Assembly: GCF_019565505.1 (NCBI RefSeq)
Contig: NZ_CP067378.1
Span: forward strand, 496,001 to 560,000
Origin: Flavobacterium davisii
GTDB lineage: Bacteria; Bacteroidota; Bacteroidia; Flavobacteriales; Flavobacteriaceae
DNA length: 64,000 nucleotides
Direction of reading: 5' to 3'
Part shown: positions 28,832-39,395 of the stretch, piece after piece
Position numbering within the stretch: the stretch's first letter is position 1
Layout: the number at the start of each line of letters is the position of its first letter
Program-made: the position numbers and the translations under genes
The notes under the pieces: generated by a model
What the model saw: the letters and a program-made list of their open reading frames with translations, nothing else
The model's database searches: none
Told to the model about the DNA's origin: nothing

Positions 28832-28840
28832 CTTCAAATA

Positions 28841-29323
28841 TTAAAAAAAGCGACTATGCCAACTTTCGCTTGCAGGAACTTCCCAAGAATCATTTAGTTC
28901 CTCTATAGTATTAACTAAATTATTAAAAACAATGGTGGAAGCAGAAACAGCTTTTTCTTTAGCCATTTTCTTAAAATCTATTAATGATTTATGGGCAATA
29001 AATTCACCATTTTTAAATGTAACATTCATTTTATCTAACAAATCAATCGCATACTTTTGTTCTAATTGCTGGATAAACTGTACAGAACTATCGATTGAGC
29101 AACCTGTTGGAGCTTGTATACTAGGATTGACAGTTAAAATAATAAAACGATTATAACGAATATCAAACGATGCTTCTAAAGGGGTACCGTGAGCAGACCA
29201 ATCAGCAAGAAATTTTTCAGTATGAATGGCTATTTCTTTTATTTCGTCATCACTTAATTTTCGATTGGATTGATAAATCCAAACACGTGAATCAAGTGGC
29301 ATATTTTCAAAGGGTATATACAT
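28841..29323 (-). CDS. Conserved Bacteroidetes protein, unknown function
   Basis: This ~160-residue cytoplasmic protein starts MYIPFENMPLDSRVWIYQSN and has FLADWSAHGTPLEASF, followed by PTGCSIDSSVQF and ends WEVPASESWHSRFF. Database entries for this family are often labelled ABC transporter ATPase, but I see no Walker motif and would not use that name. I prefer ATG 29323 over 29353, which would overlap the upstream gene. It is packed between the iron-sulfur protein genes and the GH3 gene and is probably co-transcribed. Confidence 0.72.
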   Translation of the reverse strand: MYIPFENMPLDSRVWIYQSNRKLSDDEIKEIAIHTEKFLADWSAHGTPLEASFDIRYNRFIILTVNPSIQAPTGCSIDSSVQFIQQLEQKYAIDLLDKMNVTFKNGEFIAHKSLIDFKKMAKEKAVSASTIVFNNLVNTIEELNDSWEVPASESWHSRFF

Positions 29324-29330
29324 CTGAATA

Positions 29331-30122
29331 CTATAAATCTTGAGCGTTAGCAATTAATTCTGCTACATCTAGTACTTTTACATCATGTTCACGATGTTTT
29401 GCTTTGGTACCATCTGTTAACATTGTATTACAAAAAGGACATCCAGCTGCTATAATATCTGCCTTCGTTGCTAAAGCATCTTCTGTCCGTTCAACATTAA
29501 TGTCTTTTTCTCCATTTTCAGGTTCTTTAAACATTTGTGCTCCTCCTGCTCCACAGCATAATCCGTTTGCTTTAGAGCGTTTCATTTCAACTAGTTCGGC
29601 ATCTAATTTTTGAATTAAATCACGAGGAGCTTCATATATTTTGTTTGCTCGTCCTAAATAACAAGGATCATGAAATGTAATTTTTTTACCTTTAAACTGG
29701 CCTCCTTCAATAGTCAAACGCCCTCTGTCTAATAGTTCTTTTAAAAATTCTGTATGATGTACTACTTCAAATACTCCTCCTAATTCAGGGTATTCATTTT
29801 TTAAAGTATTAAAACAATGGGGACAAGCTGTAACAATTTTTTTTGTTTCATAAGCTTTAAGAATTTCTATATTCATAAAGGCTTGCATTTGAAACAAAAA
29901 TTCGTTTCCTGCTCGTTTAGCGGGATCTCCTGTGCAAGCTTCTTCTGTTCCTAAAACAGCAAAATCTACACTTGCTTTATTCAAAATTTTAACAAAAGCT
30001 TTTGTTATCTTTTTAGCTCTATCATCAAAACTACCTGCACATCCTACCCAAAACAAAACTTCTGGTTGTTTACCTTGAGCTAACATTTCTGCCATTGTAG
30101 GCACTATCAAATTTTCTGACAT
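29331..30122 (-). CDS. Cysteine-rich (CCG-domain) Fe-S oxidoreductase subunit
   Basis: This 263-residue protein has two CCG cysteine-rich domains of the HdrB/GlpC/LutA type: VTACPHCFNTLKNEYP with FHDPCYLGRANK, and GLCCGAGGAQMF with GCPFCNTML. Such subunits hold a non-cubane cluster or act as electron-transfer partners. The gene lies 35 nt downstream of a membrane 4Fe-4S protein, and together they resemble an HdrBC-like or lactate/glycolate-oxidase-type electron-transfer module. The physiological electron donor is not visible here. Confidence 0.85.
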   Translation of the reverse strand: MSENLIVPTMAEMLAQGKQPEVLFWVGCAGSFDDRAKKITKAFVKILNKASVDFAVLGTEEACTGDPAKRAGNEFLFQMQAFMNIEILKAYETKKIVTACPHCFNTLKNEYPELGGVFEVVHHTEFLKELLDRGRLTIEGGQFKGKKITFHDPCYLGRANKIYEAPRDLIQKLDAELVEMKRSKANGLCCGAGGAQMFKEPENGEKDINVERTEDALATKADIIAAGCPFCNTMLTDGTKAKHREHDVKVLDVAELIANAQDL

Positions 30123-30157
30123 AATTCTCTATATTGATTTGTCTGCAATTTCAATTA

Positions 30158-31492
30158 TTAATTTTCGTCTTTCCAATTCAAACGATCCATTTGACTATAT
30201 TGCCAAGGCGCGCTATTGTTTTCAATATTAGTCATCATGGCGTTTAAGGACTGAGGTGCTGCACTTTGTTCCATTACCAAATAACGACGCATATCCATGA
30301 TAATTGAAAGAGGACTTATATTAACTGGACATTCTTCTACACAGGCATTACATGAGGTACAAGCCCAAAGTTCTTCTTGTGTGATATAATCATTTAACAA
30401 TGATTTTCCATCTTCTATAAATGTTCCATTATTTTTGTCTAAATTATTTCCTACTTCTGTTAGACGATCACGTGTATCCATCATAATCTTACGAGGAGAT
30501 AATTTTTTACCTGTTTGATTAGCTGGACAAGAGGAGGTACAACGTCCACATTCAGTACAGGTATAAGCATTTAGCAACTGAACCCAGTTCAGATCTGTTA
30601 CATCAGAAGCTCCAAACTTACTTGGTGTTGCATCTACTGGTGCAGCAGCATAGGGATCAGCATTAGGATCCATCATTAATTTCACTTCATTCGTAACACT
30701 TTCTAAATTATCAAATTTTCCTAAAGGTTTTAGATCAGCAAAAAAGGTATTAGGAAAGGCTAAAATTATATGTAGGTGTTTGGAGTAATATAAATAATTT
30801 AAAAAAACCATTACCATTGTAAAATGTCCCCACCAACCTACTCTCTCTAATATATGTAAAGTTCCTTCACTTAAACTTCCAAAAAAAGCGGGTCCTAAAT
30901 ATTGAGATACAGCAAAACTAAATGATCCTTGACCTTCAAAGTGTGATTTCCCCATTGTATACAACACTTCATCTGTACCATTCATTGTAAAAATACAGCT
31001 TACCAATATAATCTCCATAATCAAGATTAAATTAGCATCTTTTTTAGGCCAACCTAATAATTCTGTTTTATTTAAACGGGGTAATTTTAACAGGTTTCTT
31101 CTCATCAAAAAAGCAATTGTTGCTACTAATGCCGTAACTGATAAAATTTCTATAAAACTAATTAAAAAGGTATAAAACCCTCCTAAAGCTGGTTTAAAAA
31201 AACGATGGGTTCCAAAAATACCATCTATTAAGATTTCAATTAACTCTATTTGAGTAATTATAAAAGCTGAATACAATACAAAATGCAGAATGGCAGGTAC
31301 TGGACGTGTAAACATCTTTTTTTGACCAAATGCTACTAGGAGCATATTTTTCCAGCGATCTGATGAGTTATCCGATCTATTTATATCTTTTCCTAACTTT
31401 ATATTACGAATAATTTTTTTTACATTTTTTGCAAAAAATCCTATTCCAACACCAAGAATAATTAGAAAAAACAAACTGTTTAAATAATTCAT
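30158..31492 (-). CDS. Membrane 4Fe-4S ferredoxin-type oxidoreductase subunit
   Basis: This 444-residue protein has about five N-terminal membrane segments (NarI/HdrE-like region, residues ~5-260) and a C-terminal cytoplasmic part with two 4Fe-4S binding motifs, CTECGRCTSSCPANQ and CTSCNACVEECPVNIS. It probably passes electrons between the quinone pool and the CCG-domain partner encoded directly downstream. The arrangement is common in Flavobacteria. Full length, no break. Confidence 0.87.
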   Translation of the reverse strand: MNYLNSLFFLIILGVGIGFFAKNVKKIIRNIKLGKDINRSDNSSDRWKNMLLVAFGQKKMFTRPVPAILHFVLYSAFIITQIELIEILIDGIFGTHRFFKPALGGFYTFLISFIEILSVTALVATIAFLMRRNLLKLPRLNKTELLGWPKKDANLILIMEIILVSCIFTMNGTDEVLYTMGKSHFEGQGSFSFAVSQYLGPAFFGSLSEGTLHILERVGWWGHFTMVMVFLNYLYYSKHLHIILAFPNTFFADLKPLGKFDNLESVTNEVKLMMDPNADPYAAAPVDATPSKFGASDVTDLNWVQLLNAYTCTECGRCTSSCPANQTGKKLSPRKIMMDTRDRLTEVGNNLDKNNGTFIEDGKSLLNDYITQEELWACTSCNACVEECPVNISPLSIIMDMRRYLVMEQSAAPQSLNAMMTNIENNSAPWQYSQMDRLNWKDEN

Positions 31493-31520
31493 ATAAAAGG
31501 TTGATTGGTTTTAAATTATT

Positions 31521-32465
31521 TTAATTGTGTTTCAGGTGCTTTGTATGGTTTTTCTTTTTTCCAAAAAGAGAAACATTTACGTAACGCGTAGGATGTAAAC
31601 GTAAATCTTGAAGTAATAGTTCAATTTCTTTAGCAGCTTTGGTAAAGTTGTTATACATTGCTTCATCTTTCATTGCTTTGCCTAAAGTTCCTTGTCCTGC
31701 TTGCATATCGGATACTAACTTGTTCACATTTGCTAAAGTTCCTTCTAAATTTTTTAAAGTTTTTCCTAATTCTGCTTTTTCTAATTCATTGGATACTTTA
31801 GAAAAATCCGTGGTAATTTTTTCTATATTTCCTAATGAATGGTTTAAACTTTTTGGTTAGTTGCTAATAATTGGTTAACACCATTGCCTAATTTATTAAA
31901 TTCAGCCATTGTCTGATTTAAGTGACTTATAGTTTGTTGAAGATCTCTTTTAGCTTGATCATTTAAAACTTGATTTACATTAACCATTAGCTGATCGGCA
32001 TCTTCAACTAATGATTCTATTTTTTGTTGAGTTGGAGCTAATTTTTTACCTAGGTTATCTGTTAAGCCTAATTTTACATCTGCTTTTAAACGATCACCAT
32101 CAACAACTATATTTTTATCTGCAAAGTTAGGAATAATCGCTATTTGTTTTCCTCCTATAAAACCGAAGTTCATATATTTGAGCGACACTTGTTTTTGAAA
32201 TCGGAAAATCATCTTGATTGATCTGTAGTTCTGCTAAAATTTTACCTGTATCCGTTAAATTTAATGATCGTACTTTACCTACTACTTTTCCATTAATAGT
32301 TACAGATGCGGAAGAAAGAAGGCCTTCGACATTATCAAATTCAACAAATAGTTTTTTGTGACTATTTAGCAAGTTACTACCTTTTAAAAAGCTATATCCC
32401 CAGATAAATAATAAAATAGAGGCAATTACTAGAATTGCTGTTTTAATTTCTCGTGTTATTTTCAA
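31521..32465 (-). CDS. MlaD/MCE-family lipid transport protein (two frame breaks, TTG start)
   Basis: This protein has an N-terminal membrane anchor (AILVIASILLFIWGYSFL), an MCE domain (FVEFDNVEGLLSSASVTING to the GFIGGKQIAIIP segment) and a long C-terminal helical region (LVEDADQLMVNVNQVLND, SDMQAGQGTLGKAM). MCE proteins form periplasmic tunnels for phospholipid transport. The frame breaks near 32170 (one extra base) and at an A5 run near 31850, where six A restore NQKSLNHSLGN. No ATG is available, so TTG at 32465 giving (M)KITREIK is the likely start. Position next to amiC and lptD is typical. Confidence 0.85.
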
Positions 32466-32495
32466 AATATATTTTTTTTGTTGCAAAAATACTAA

Positions 32496-33689
32496 TTACT
32501 TAGCAGATTTCACTGCTTCATTAAGGCTTATTTTAATTCCATTTTTATAAGGCACTATAAAAGCCGATTCATATCCTTTGGATTTTGCCTCTGTTAACAT
32601 TTTCCTAGATTCCTGATAATCATTTGTTTCCCCGTACATATATTTATAATATCCCCCTTCAAAAACTGAAGAAATATTCAATAATCCATTAAAATTTTCA
32701 GGCTTAACATCAATTTGTGTATTACTTGCTTTTAGTTGTATTTTAAAAACAACTTTTTGAGTATCAACACTACCTTTGCTTTTAGTTTCTGGTTTTACAG
32801 GATCTTGTTTAATAATTTCTTTTACAGGAACTACTACTTCTTTAGTTTTAGGTGTACTATCCTTTGGAGTAGGTTTTTCTGATTTTTTTATATCTAAAAA
32901 AGGAACTGTACCTCCAAAATGTTCTGCTTTCATTCTAAAAATTGCATCTGCTATAGACCTTGCCATATTTTCTTGACCTTCTTCTGAATTTAGGTAAGCC
33001 CCTTCTGATGGATTTGAAATAAATCCTGTTTCTACCAATACTCTAGGCATGAAGGCTTTGTGTAAAACCATAAAAGGAGCTTGATGTACACCTCTATTTT
33101 TACGATTTACTTTTTGATCAAAATTATCCTGAATTCTACTTGCCAATTCAATACTTTGGTCTAAATATTCTTCTTGTGCAATGGTGGCACTAATTAAAGA
33201 TTCGGGAGCATTGGGATTATAACCAGCGTATTTAGTTTTATAGTTATCTTCTAATTTAATAACTTCATTTTCTTTTCTTGCAACAGCCAAACTTGATGCA
33301 CTTTTTGAAAGTCCCATCACATAGGTCTCTGATCCATAAGCTTCCAAATTCCTATTAGCATTACAATGAATAGAGACAAAAATATTAGCTTTGTTCTTAT
33401 TGGCTATATTGGCTCTTTCAACCAGTTCTATAAAAGTATCGGTTTTTCGAGTATAAATAACATCAATAGTAGGATCTTTTTCTAGGATAGCGCCTAGTTT
33501 TAGAACAATAGCTAAATTAATCTGTTTTTCCACATATCCATGATAAGTAGCTCCAAAGTCCTGATTACCATGCCCTGCATCTAAACATACTTTGAATTTA
33601 GCATTATTTTGTGCTTGAAGAACCCCCGACAAAACAAATAAAGCCGTAAAAAAAACATATTTCATTTTATTTCTATTTTTCACCTTCAT
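32496..33689 (-). CDS. N-acetylmuramoyl-L-alanine amidase, Amidase_3
   Basis: This periplasmic zinc amidase cleaves the stem peptide from MurNAc during cell separation. After a signal peptide (YVFFTALFVLSGVLQAQ) comes the catalytic domain with zinc ligands in CLDAGHGNQDFGA, FVSIHCNANRN and catalytic Glu in VLVETGFISNP. A charged linker rich in Lys and Pro (about residues 245-300) leads to a C-terminal SPOR-like region (KIQLKASNTQ, YYKYMYGETNDY). Two in-frame starts exist (33689, 33665); the second puts the signal peptide at the very N terminus. Divergent from lptD. Confidence 0.9.
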   Translation of the reverse strand: MKVKNRNKMKYVFFTALFVLSGVLQAQNNAKFKVCLDAGHGNQDFGATYHGYVEKQINLAIVLKLGAILEKDPTIDVIYTRKTDTFIELVERANIANKNKANIFVSIHCNANRNLEAYGSETYVMGLSKSASSLAVARKENEVIKLEDNYKTKYAGYNPNAPESLISATIAQEEYLDQSIELASRIQDNFDQKVNRKNRGVHQAPFMVLHKAFMPRVLVETGFISNPSEGAYLNSEEGQENMARSIADAIFRMKAEHFGGTVPFLDIKKSEKPTPKDSTPKTKEVVVPVKEIIKQDPVKPETKSKGSVDTQKVVFKIQLKASNTQIDVKPENFNGLLNISSVFEGGYYKYMYGETNDYQESRKMLTEAKSKGYESAFIVPYKNGIKISLNEAVKSAK

Positions 33690-33807
33690 TTCACTAATGA
33701 ATTAAATGGTTATAATTTTATTAAATACTTACTTATTTATAAAAATAGCTGTAAGTTTGTGGCTTCAAAAATTAAGCCATATTTTTACAAAAATAGTATT
33801 TATAGCT

Positions 33808-36484
33808 TTGCGTACAAACTTATTTTACATCGTTTTAGTTCCTTTTTAATAGCATTTTGTAGTCTAAATCTACAATCGCAGGAGCTTCCTAAAAAAATAC
33901 GAGCCTACTATCTGTAAAACAGAAAGATAGCCTAAAATCTAATTCTATTATTTTAAACAAAAAAGAAGAGGTTAGTAAAAACAAAGACAGTATAAAAAAG
34001 AAAAAATCTTTTTTAGAAGGTAAAATTTTATATAAATCAAAGCACTCTGTTAAATTAGACAACAAAAAAAAACTTGCTATTTTAAAAGATGAAGCAGAGG
34101 TAAAATATAAAGATATTGAAATTAAATCGGGGATCATTGTCATTAATTATGATAAAGATGAAGTATACGCTGGTCGACTAAAAGATTCTACAGGTAAGTA
34201 CGTTCAATACCCTATTTTTAAGCAAGGAACTAACATTGTAGAACCTGACTCAATTCGTTTTAATTTTAAAACTAAAAAAGCATTGATATGGAATTCTAGA
34301 ACAGATCAGGGGGAATTTAAAATAAAAGGTGAGATAACTAAAAGAGAAAATGATTCGGTTTTTTTTATTAAAAACGCAAGATTCACAACTTCTAAAAACT
34401 TAGAGGATCCTGAATATTACTTTTTAGCACGTAAAATAAAATTTGTTCCTAAAAAGAAAATTGTAGCAGGTTTAACCAATATGGTAATTGCAGATGTCCC
34501 TACTCCCATAGGGGTTCCTTACGCCTTTTTCCCTATGACTGAGCAAGCGACTTCTGGAATTATAATGCCTACTTTTGGACAAAATAATGCACAAGGGTAT
34601 TCTTTGCAAAACGGTGGTTATTATTTTGCTATTAGTAACAATTTAGATCTTGCATTATTAGGCGACTATTTTACAAATGGCAGTTATGGTTTAAGAGCGG
34701 AAACAAATTATGCAAAACGATACAAATACAGAGGTAATTTTAATTTTCGATATGAAAACCAAATAAACGGAGAAAGAGGATTGCCCGGTTATGGAAAATC
34801 TACTCTATATAATTTACAATGGAGTCACTCCCCTGATACAAAAGCCACGCCTAACTCACGATTTTCGGCATCTGTTAATTTAGGTAGTAGCAAATATTAC
34901 AGACAGTCATTTAATCAATTAAACACCTCTAATTTTTTAAATAATACTTTAAGTTCTTCTGTTTCATACGGAAAAACTTTTAATTGGACTCCGCAAGTAA
35001 ATTTGTCTTTAACTGCTTCTCATTCACAAAACACAAATACAAGACAGATTAATATGACGCTTCCTACTTTGCAAATTGGAGTCGATCGTATTTTCCCTTT
35101 CGCACCTAAAAGCGGTACTAAAAAAGGTTTTATTAAAAACTTAAATTTCACTTATAGCTTAAGGGGCGAAAACCGTGTTCAAACAACAGATTCATTATTC
35201 TTTAAACCTGCTATGTTTAGAGATATGCAAAACGGAATTCAACACAATATTCCATTTAGTACAAATTTCAAACTTTTTAAATACTTTAGTGTGACTACCT
35301 CTTCTAATTTCAATGAAGTCTGGTATCTTAAAACAATAAGAAAGCAATACAACACTACATTAAAAAAAGTAGAAGACATTGAAAACAAAGGTTTTGATTC
35401 TTTTAGAACTTATGATTTTTCAAGCAGTGTGGGAACTACTATTTATGGAACATTTAATTTCAAAAAAAATGGAAAAATCCAATCTATAAGACATACTGTA
35501 CGACCAAACATTAGTTATGCTTATGCTCCTAGTTTTGAAAAATATTATGACACATACGCTATTGATGGCAGTGGTAAAATGGCTAATTATACACGTTTTG
35601 AAAAAGGAATTTTCGGTGGCCCTTCTAGTACAAGAAACAACAACTTATCTTTTTCTATAAACAATGTCTTTGAAGCTAAAGTTCGAGATAAAGACTCTAC
35701 TAAAACAGCTCCTAAAAAAATAGTTTTAATTAACAATTTAAACTTATCTAGCAATTATAATATTAATGCAGATTCTTTAAAATGGTCTCCTTTACGAGTA
35801 AGCGGTGGTACCAATTTACTTAAAGATAAACTAAATATTAATTTTGGTATGACTTTAAATCCCTATGCTATTAATAATAAAGGAAATATGATAGATAAAC
35901 TTAACATTAATAATGGCGGTAGTTTATTTCGAATGACAAGTGCTAATATTACGTTAAATTATTCTATTAATAGTAATGAATTAGGAGGAAAAGGAAAAAC
36001 AGATCAAAATAATTTAAACAATTCAGGATTAAGAAATGGTGGTAGAGCAGATGATCTTTTTGGTAGCTCTAATGATTTTAGCAATCGAAATCAAAATCCT
36101 TTTGACAAAAAAGACAATGAAGAATCTCCTTTCAAAGGTTTTTATCGTTCGATAATTCCTTGGAATCTAAACCTTGCTTATTCATTAACTTATTCCAACA
36201 ATAAAAGAGAAAATACTATTACTCAAAACTCATTAATGATTTCTGGAAATATAGATCTTACTCCTAAATGGAAAACAGGAATATCAACGGGATATGATTT
36301 TGTTCAAAAAGGAGTTACTTATACACAATTACGTTTTCAGAGGGATTTATTAAGTTGGCGTATGGATTTTCAATGGAATCCTTTTGGAGACAGAGCTTCA
36401 TGGTATTTTTTCATAGGAATTAGCTCCTCTGTACTAAGCGATATCAAATGGGATAAAAGAAATCTACCTGATCGAAGATTATAA
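33808..36484 (+). CDS. lptD: LPS-assembly outer-membrane protein LptD (two breaks near the N terminus)
   Basis: LptD is the beta-barrel that inserts lipopolysaccharide into the outer leaflet. The ~890-residue product has a LptA-like N-terminal part (ILYKSKHSVKLDN, KYKDIEIKSGIIVIN, VYAGRLKDSTG) and a long barrel (IGVPYAFFPMTEQATSGI, LNLAYSLTYSNN). No ATG fits. TTG at 33808 gives a good signal peptide, RTNLFYIVLVPFLIAFCSLN, if one T is added to T5 at 33843-33847. One more A in A7 at 33891-33897 restores PKKNTSLLSVKQ. The start is therefore tentative. TAGCTTTG, a promoter-like -7 box, overlaps the proposed TTG. Confidence 0.88.
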
Positions 36485-36502
36485 TAATTGACACTTAAAA
36501 AT

Positions 36503-36883
36503 ATGAAAAAAATAATTTTTACAGAAAAAGCACCTGCTCCTATTGGACCTTATAGTCAGGCTATTTTAATAAAAGACACTTTATACACCTCTGGTCAGAT
36601 TGCTATTAACCCAAAAAACAACGAACTTATTTTAACTTCAATTGAGGAAGAAACAGAACAAGTAATGCAAAATTTAAAAGCAGTTCTTGAAGCTGCCGAT
36701 ATGACTTTTGAAAATGTCATTAAGGTGACTATTTTTATTATGAATATGGGCGATTTTACTAAAATTAATTCTATTTATGGAAGGTATTTTGAAGAGGCTA
36801 CTGCTCCTGCCCGTGAAACGGTACAAGTTGCTACTCTTCCTAAAAATGTTAACATTGAAATATCTATGATTGCTATAAAATAA
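36503..36883 (+). CDS. ridA: Rid-family enamine/imine deaminase
   Basis: RidA hydrolyses reactive 2-aminoacrylate-type enamines made by PLP enzymes. The 126-residue protein has the family start IFTEKAPAPIGPYSQAI, YTSGQIAINPKN and the substrate-binding arginine in PARETVQVATLP. ATG 36503 gives the normal length; the upstream in-frame TTG does not. It follows lptD by 18 nt, a linkage usual in Flavobacteria, and is probably co-transcribed with it. Confidence 0.94.
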   Translation: MKKIIFTEKAPAPIGPYSQAILIKDTLYTSGQIAINPKNNELILTSIEEETEQVMQNLKAVLEAADMTFENVIKVTIFIMNMGDFTKINSIYGRYFEEATAPARETVQVATLPKNVNIEISMIAIK

Positions 36884-36925
36884 TCTCTCATAAATTTATA
36901 AAATGAGATTATTCTTTTTAGAAAA
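36882..36925 (+). terminator. Terminator after ridA
   Basis: TAATCTC...CAT pairs with ATG.AGATTA just after the stop codon, followed by TTCTTTTT. The stem overlaps the TAA stop codon. Confidence 0.6.
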
Positions 36926-37405
36926 ATAGTCTCATTTTTTTATACTTTCTGTAGTACTTACTTCTTATTTACAAAATATATTAAATATTTATAGAGTAAA
37001 AGTGCGCAATCTTGTCATTTAAGTAACAGCTTTTACCCCAAAATATACAAGAAAAAATTTCCCTACATCTTTATTTTCTTTGCCTTATCATTTTCATCAC
37101 AAAGTTTAATCCGAAATTTGATTAAACCCTGATTACGCATTAGAAAAACAAATCTTATAACCTATTATATTTTTACTCGTTTTGGTTCTTAATTTTGTAT
37201 AGTACCTAAATCAATAAATGTTTTTTTAAAAAATCTCTAACGTGTAATCTGGGGTAAACTTTAATTTATCAATGTTTTTATTCCTAAATGAGCAGCCTCA
37301 AAATACGTACTAAAAGAAGTTTTTTTAAAAGGCAAATTTAGCTCCTGAGGATTACTTATACGAAAACTATCCCAATGGGTATCCGATATTTTAGCAATAA
37401 GAAAG
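36926..37405. other. Gene-free region with repeat ends and a broken 3' coding tail
   Basis: This spacer between ridA and dnaK holds pieces of the dispersed TIR element. A right-end-like TTTAATCCGAAATTTG lies near 37105, a left end CCTGATTACGCATTAG at 37127-37143 and a right end CTCTAACGTGTAATCTGGGG at 37234-37253. A separate start-less coding tail is listed below. Confidence 0.55.
37124..37256. repeat. Dispersed TIR element, short internally deleted copy
   Basis: Both ends are recognisable (CCTGATTACGCATTAG left, CTAACGTGTAATCTGGGG right) but only ~130 bp apart, so about 75 bp of interior is missing relative to the complete copy at 23216-23423. Confidence 0.6.
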
Positions 37406-37416
37406 GCTGTCTATAC
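37257..37416 (-). pseudogene. Start-less coding tail, unidentified
   Basis: A minus-strand frame of ~50 codons without a start reads IAKISDTHWDSFRISNPQ, then PFKKTSFSTYFEAAH and ends LGIKTLIN before TAA. Codon use looks like real coding sequence. A more decayed homologue lies at about 41010-41085, where the match covers GAAAACTATC and the GTCCGA.ATTTTAG stretch next to the same GGCTGTC hairpin. It may be the 3' end of a lost gene or mobile element. Confidence 0.45.
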
Positions 37417-37428
37417 AGACAGCCTCTT
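37406..37428 (-). terminator. Terminator after dnaK
   Basis: AGGCTGTC and GACAGCCT form an 8-bp stem around a 6-base loop, 23 nt after the dnaK stop codon. On the minus strand TTTCTTATT follows. The same stem sequence terminates the gene ending at 41129. Confidence 0.7.
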
Positions 37429-37450
37429 CTTAAAAATAATGAAATTTAAA

Positions 37451-39340
37451 TTATTTTACTTCTTCAAATTCTACATCTTGTGTAGTATCACCATTTGTTT
37501 CAGTTTGCGGTTGTTCTTGCGCTCCCGGTTGACTTTCTGCTTGTGCTTTATACATTTCTTCTGAAGCATTTTTCCATGCTTCATTAATTTTTTCTAAAGC
37601 CGGAGTAATCGTATCTATCTCTTTCGTTTCGTAAGCTTTTTTCAATTCTTCTAGAGCAGCCGTGATGTTTGATTTATTACCTTCCGATAATTTATCACCA
37701 AATTCAGCTAATTGTTTTTCTGTTTGGAAAATCATACTATCAGCTTCATTTAATTTACCCGCTTTTTCCATAGCTGCTTTATCTGCTTCTGCATTCATTT
37801 CAGCTTCTTTACGCATTTTTTCGATTTCTTCTTGTGTTAATCCTGAAGAAGCTTCAATGCGAATATCATGAGATTTACCTGTACCTTTATCAGTAGCCGA
37901 AACTTTGATAATACCATTAGCATCAATATCAAAAGTTACTTCAATTTGAGGTACGCCTCTTTGTGCAGGTGGAATACCATCTAAGTGGAAACGACCAATC
38001 GTTTTGTTGTCATTTGCCATTGGTCTTTCACCTTGTAAAACATGAATTTCTACTGATGGTTGGTTATCTGCTGCTGTTGAGAAAACTTGCGATTTTTTAG
38101 TAGGAATAGTTGTATTAGACTCGATTAATTTAGTAAACACACCTCCCATAGTTTCGATACCTAATGATAACGGTGTTACATCTAATAATAATACATCTTT
38201 CACATCACCTGTTAATACACCACCTTGAATAGCAGCACCGATAGCTACTACTTCATCTGGATTAACACCTTTTGAAGGTTTTTTACCAAAGAATTTCTCA
38301 ACTTGTTCTTGGATAACTGGAATACGAGTAGAACCTCCTACTAAGATTACTTCATCAATATCAGAAGTTGATAAACCAGCATCTTTTAAAGCTTTAGCAA
38401 CTGGCTCCATAGAACGCTTTACTAAAGTATCTGCTAATTGTTCGAATTTAGCTCTTGTTAAAGACTGAACCAAGTGCTTAGGTCCAGTAGCCGTAGCTGT
38501 AATGTATGGTAAATTGATTTCTGTTTGAGCTGAAGCCGACAATTCGATTTTAGCTTTTTCAGCAGCTTCTTTTAAACGTTGTAATGCCATTGGATCTTGA
38601 CGCAAATCAATTCCTTCTGCTGTTTGAAAATCAGAAGCTAACCAATCAATAATTACCTGATCAAAATCATCTCCTCCTAAGTGTGTATCTCCATTTGTAG
38701 ATAATACTTCAAATACACCGTCACCTAATTCTAAGATAGAAATATCAAAAGTACCTCCACCTAAGTCATATACTGCAATTTTCTTATCTTGAGCTGCTTT
38801 ATCTAAACCATAAGCTAAAGCTGCAGCTGTAGGTTCGTTAATGATACGCATTACTTCTAAACCTGCAATTTGTCCTGCTTCTTTAGTAGCTTGACGTTGC
38901 GCATCGTTAAAATAAGCTGGTACCGTAATAACTGCTTGTGTTACAGCATGACCTAAATAATCTTCCGCTGTTTTCTTCATTTTTTGAAGAGTCATAGCAG
39001 ATAATTCTTGTGGGGTATATAAACGTCCGTCTATATCAACACGGGGTGTATCATTATCCCCTTTTACCACTTTATAAGCTACTGTTGACGCTTCTTTAGC
39101 ACTTTCAGTATACTTATTCCCCATGAAACGTTTTACTGAAGCAATTGTTTTTGTAGGATTTGTAACTGCTTGACGTTTTGCAGCATCCCCTACTTTTATT
39201 TCTCCTCCTTCAACAAAAGCAATTACTGAGGGAGTCGTTCTTCTACCTTCTGCGTTTGCAATTACAACCGGTTCTCCACCTTCCATTACTGCTACACATG
39301 AGTTAGTAGTACCTAAGTCGATTCCAATAATTTTACTCAT
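37451..39340 (-). CDS. dnaK: Hsp70 chaperone DnaK
   Basis: DnaK is the ATP-driven cytoplasmic chaperone. The start [18 protein letters not shown], the phosphate loop [16 protein letters not shown], the adenosine motif [17 protein letters not shown] and the linker [19 protein letters not shown] are all present. The C-terminal lid ends with an acidic DVEFEEVK. The length of 629 residues is normal and there is no frame break. A genuine Shine-Dalgarno AAGGAG lies upstream of ATG, unusual for this phylum and fitting for a highly expressed gene. It stands alone without grpE or dnaJ. Confidence 0.98.
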   Translation of the reverse strand: MSKIIGIDLGTTNSCVAVMEGGEPVVIANAEGRRTTPSVIAFVEGGEIKVGDAAKRQAVTNPTKTIASVKRFMGNKYTESAKEASTVAYKVVKGDNDTPRVDIDGRLYTPQELSAMTLQKMKKTAEDYLGHAVTQAVITVPAYFNDAQRQATKEAGQIAGLEVMRIINEPTAAALAYGLDKAAQDKKIAVYDLGGGTFDISILELGDGVFEVLSTNGDTHLGGDDFDQVIIDWLASDFQTAEGIDLRQDPMALQRLKEAAEKAKIELSASAQTEINLPYITATATGPKHLVQSLTRAKFEQLADTLVKRSMEPVAKALKDAGLSTSDIDEVILVGGSTRIPVIQEQVEKFFGKKPSKGVNPDEVVAIGAAIQGGVLTGDVKDVLLLDVTPLSLGIETMGGVFTKLIESNTTIPTKKSQVFSTAADNQPSVEIHVLQGERPMANDNKTIGRFHLDGIPPAQRGVPQIEVTFDIDANGIIKVSATDKGTGKSHDIRIEASSGLTQEEIEKMRKEAEMNAEADKAAMEKAGKLNEADSMIFQTEKQLAEFGDKLSEGNKSNITAALEELKKAYETKEIDTITPALEKINEAWKNASEEMYKAQAESQPGAQEQPQTETNGDTTQDVEFEEVK

Positions 39341-39377
39341 AATATAATTCTCCTTAATTTTTAATTCATTTTTCTAT

Positions 39378-39395
39378 GTGATTACTTTTAATCAC
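39378..39395. promoter_or_regulatory. Hairpin/palindrome in the dnaK 5' region
   Basis: GTGATTA and TAATCAC form a perfect 7-bp inverted repeat with a 4-base spacer, about 38-55 nt upstream of the dnaK ATG. It could be a transcription-factor site or a leader hairpin involved in heat control. It does not match the CIRCE consensus. Confidence 0.4.

Noticed and set aside
28841..29323. ABC transporter ATPase
   Set aside because: The label is common for this family, but no Walker A, Walker B or signature motif is present.
33889..34143. Minus-strand open frame of 84 codons
   Set aside because: Antisense to the N-terminal part of lptD, which is coding in the other direction once two homopolymer errors are allowed for.
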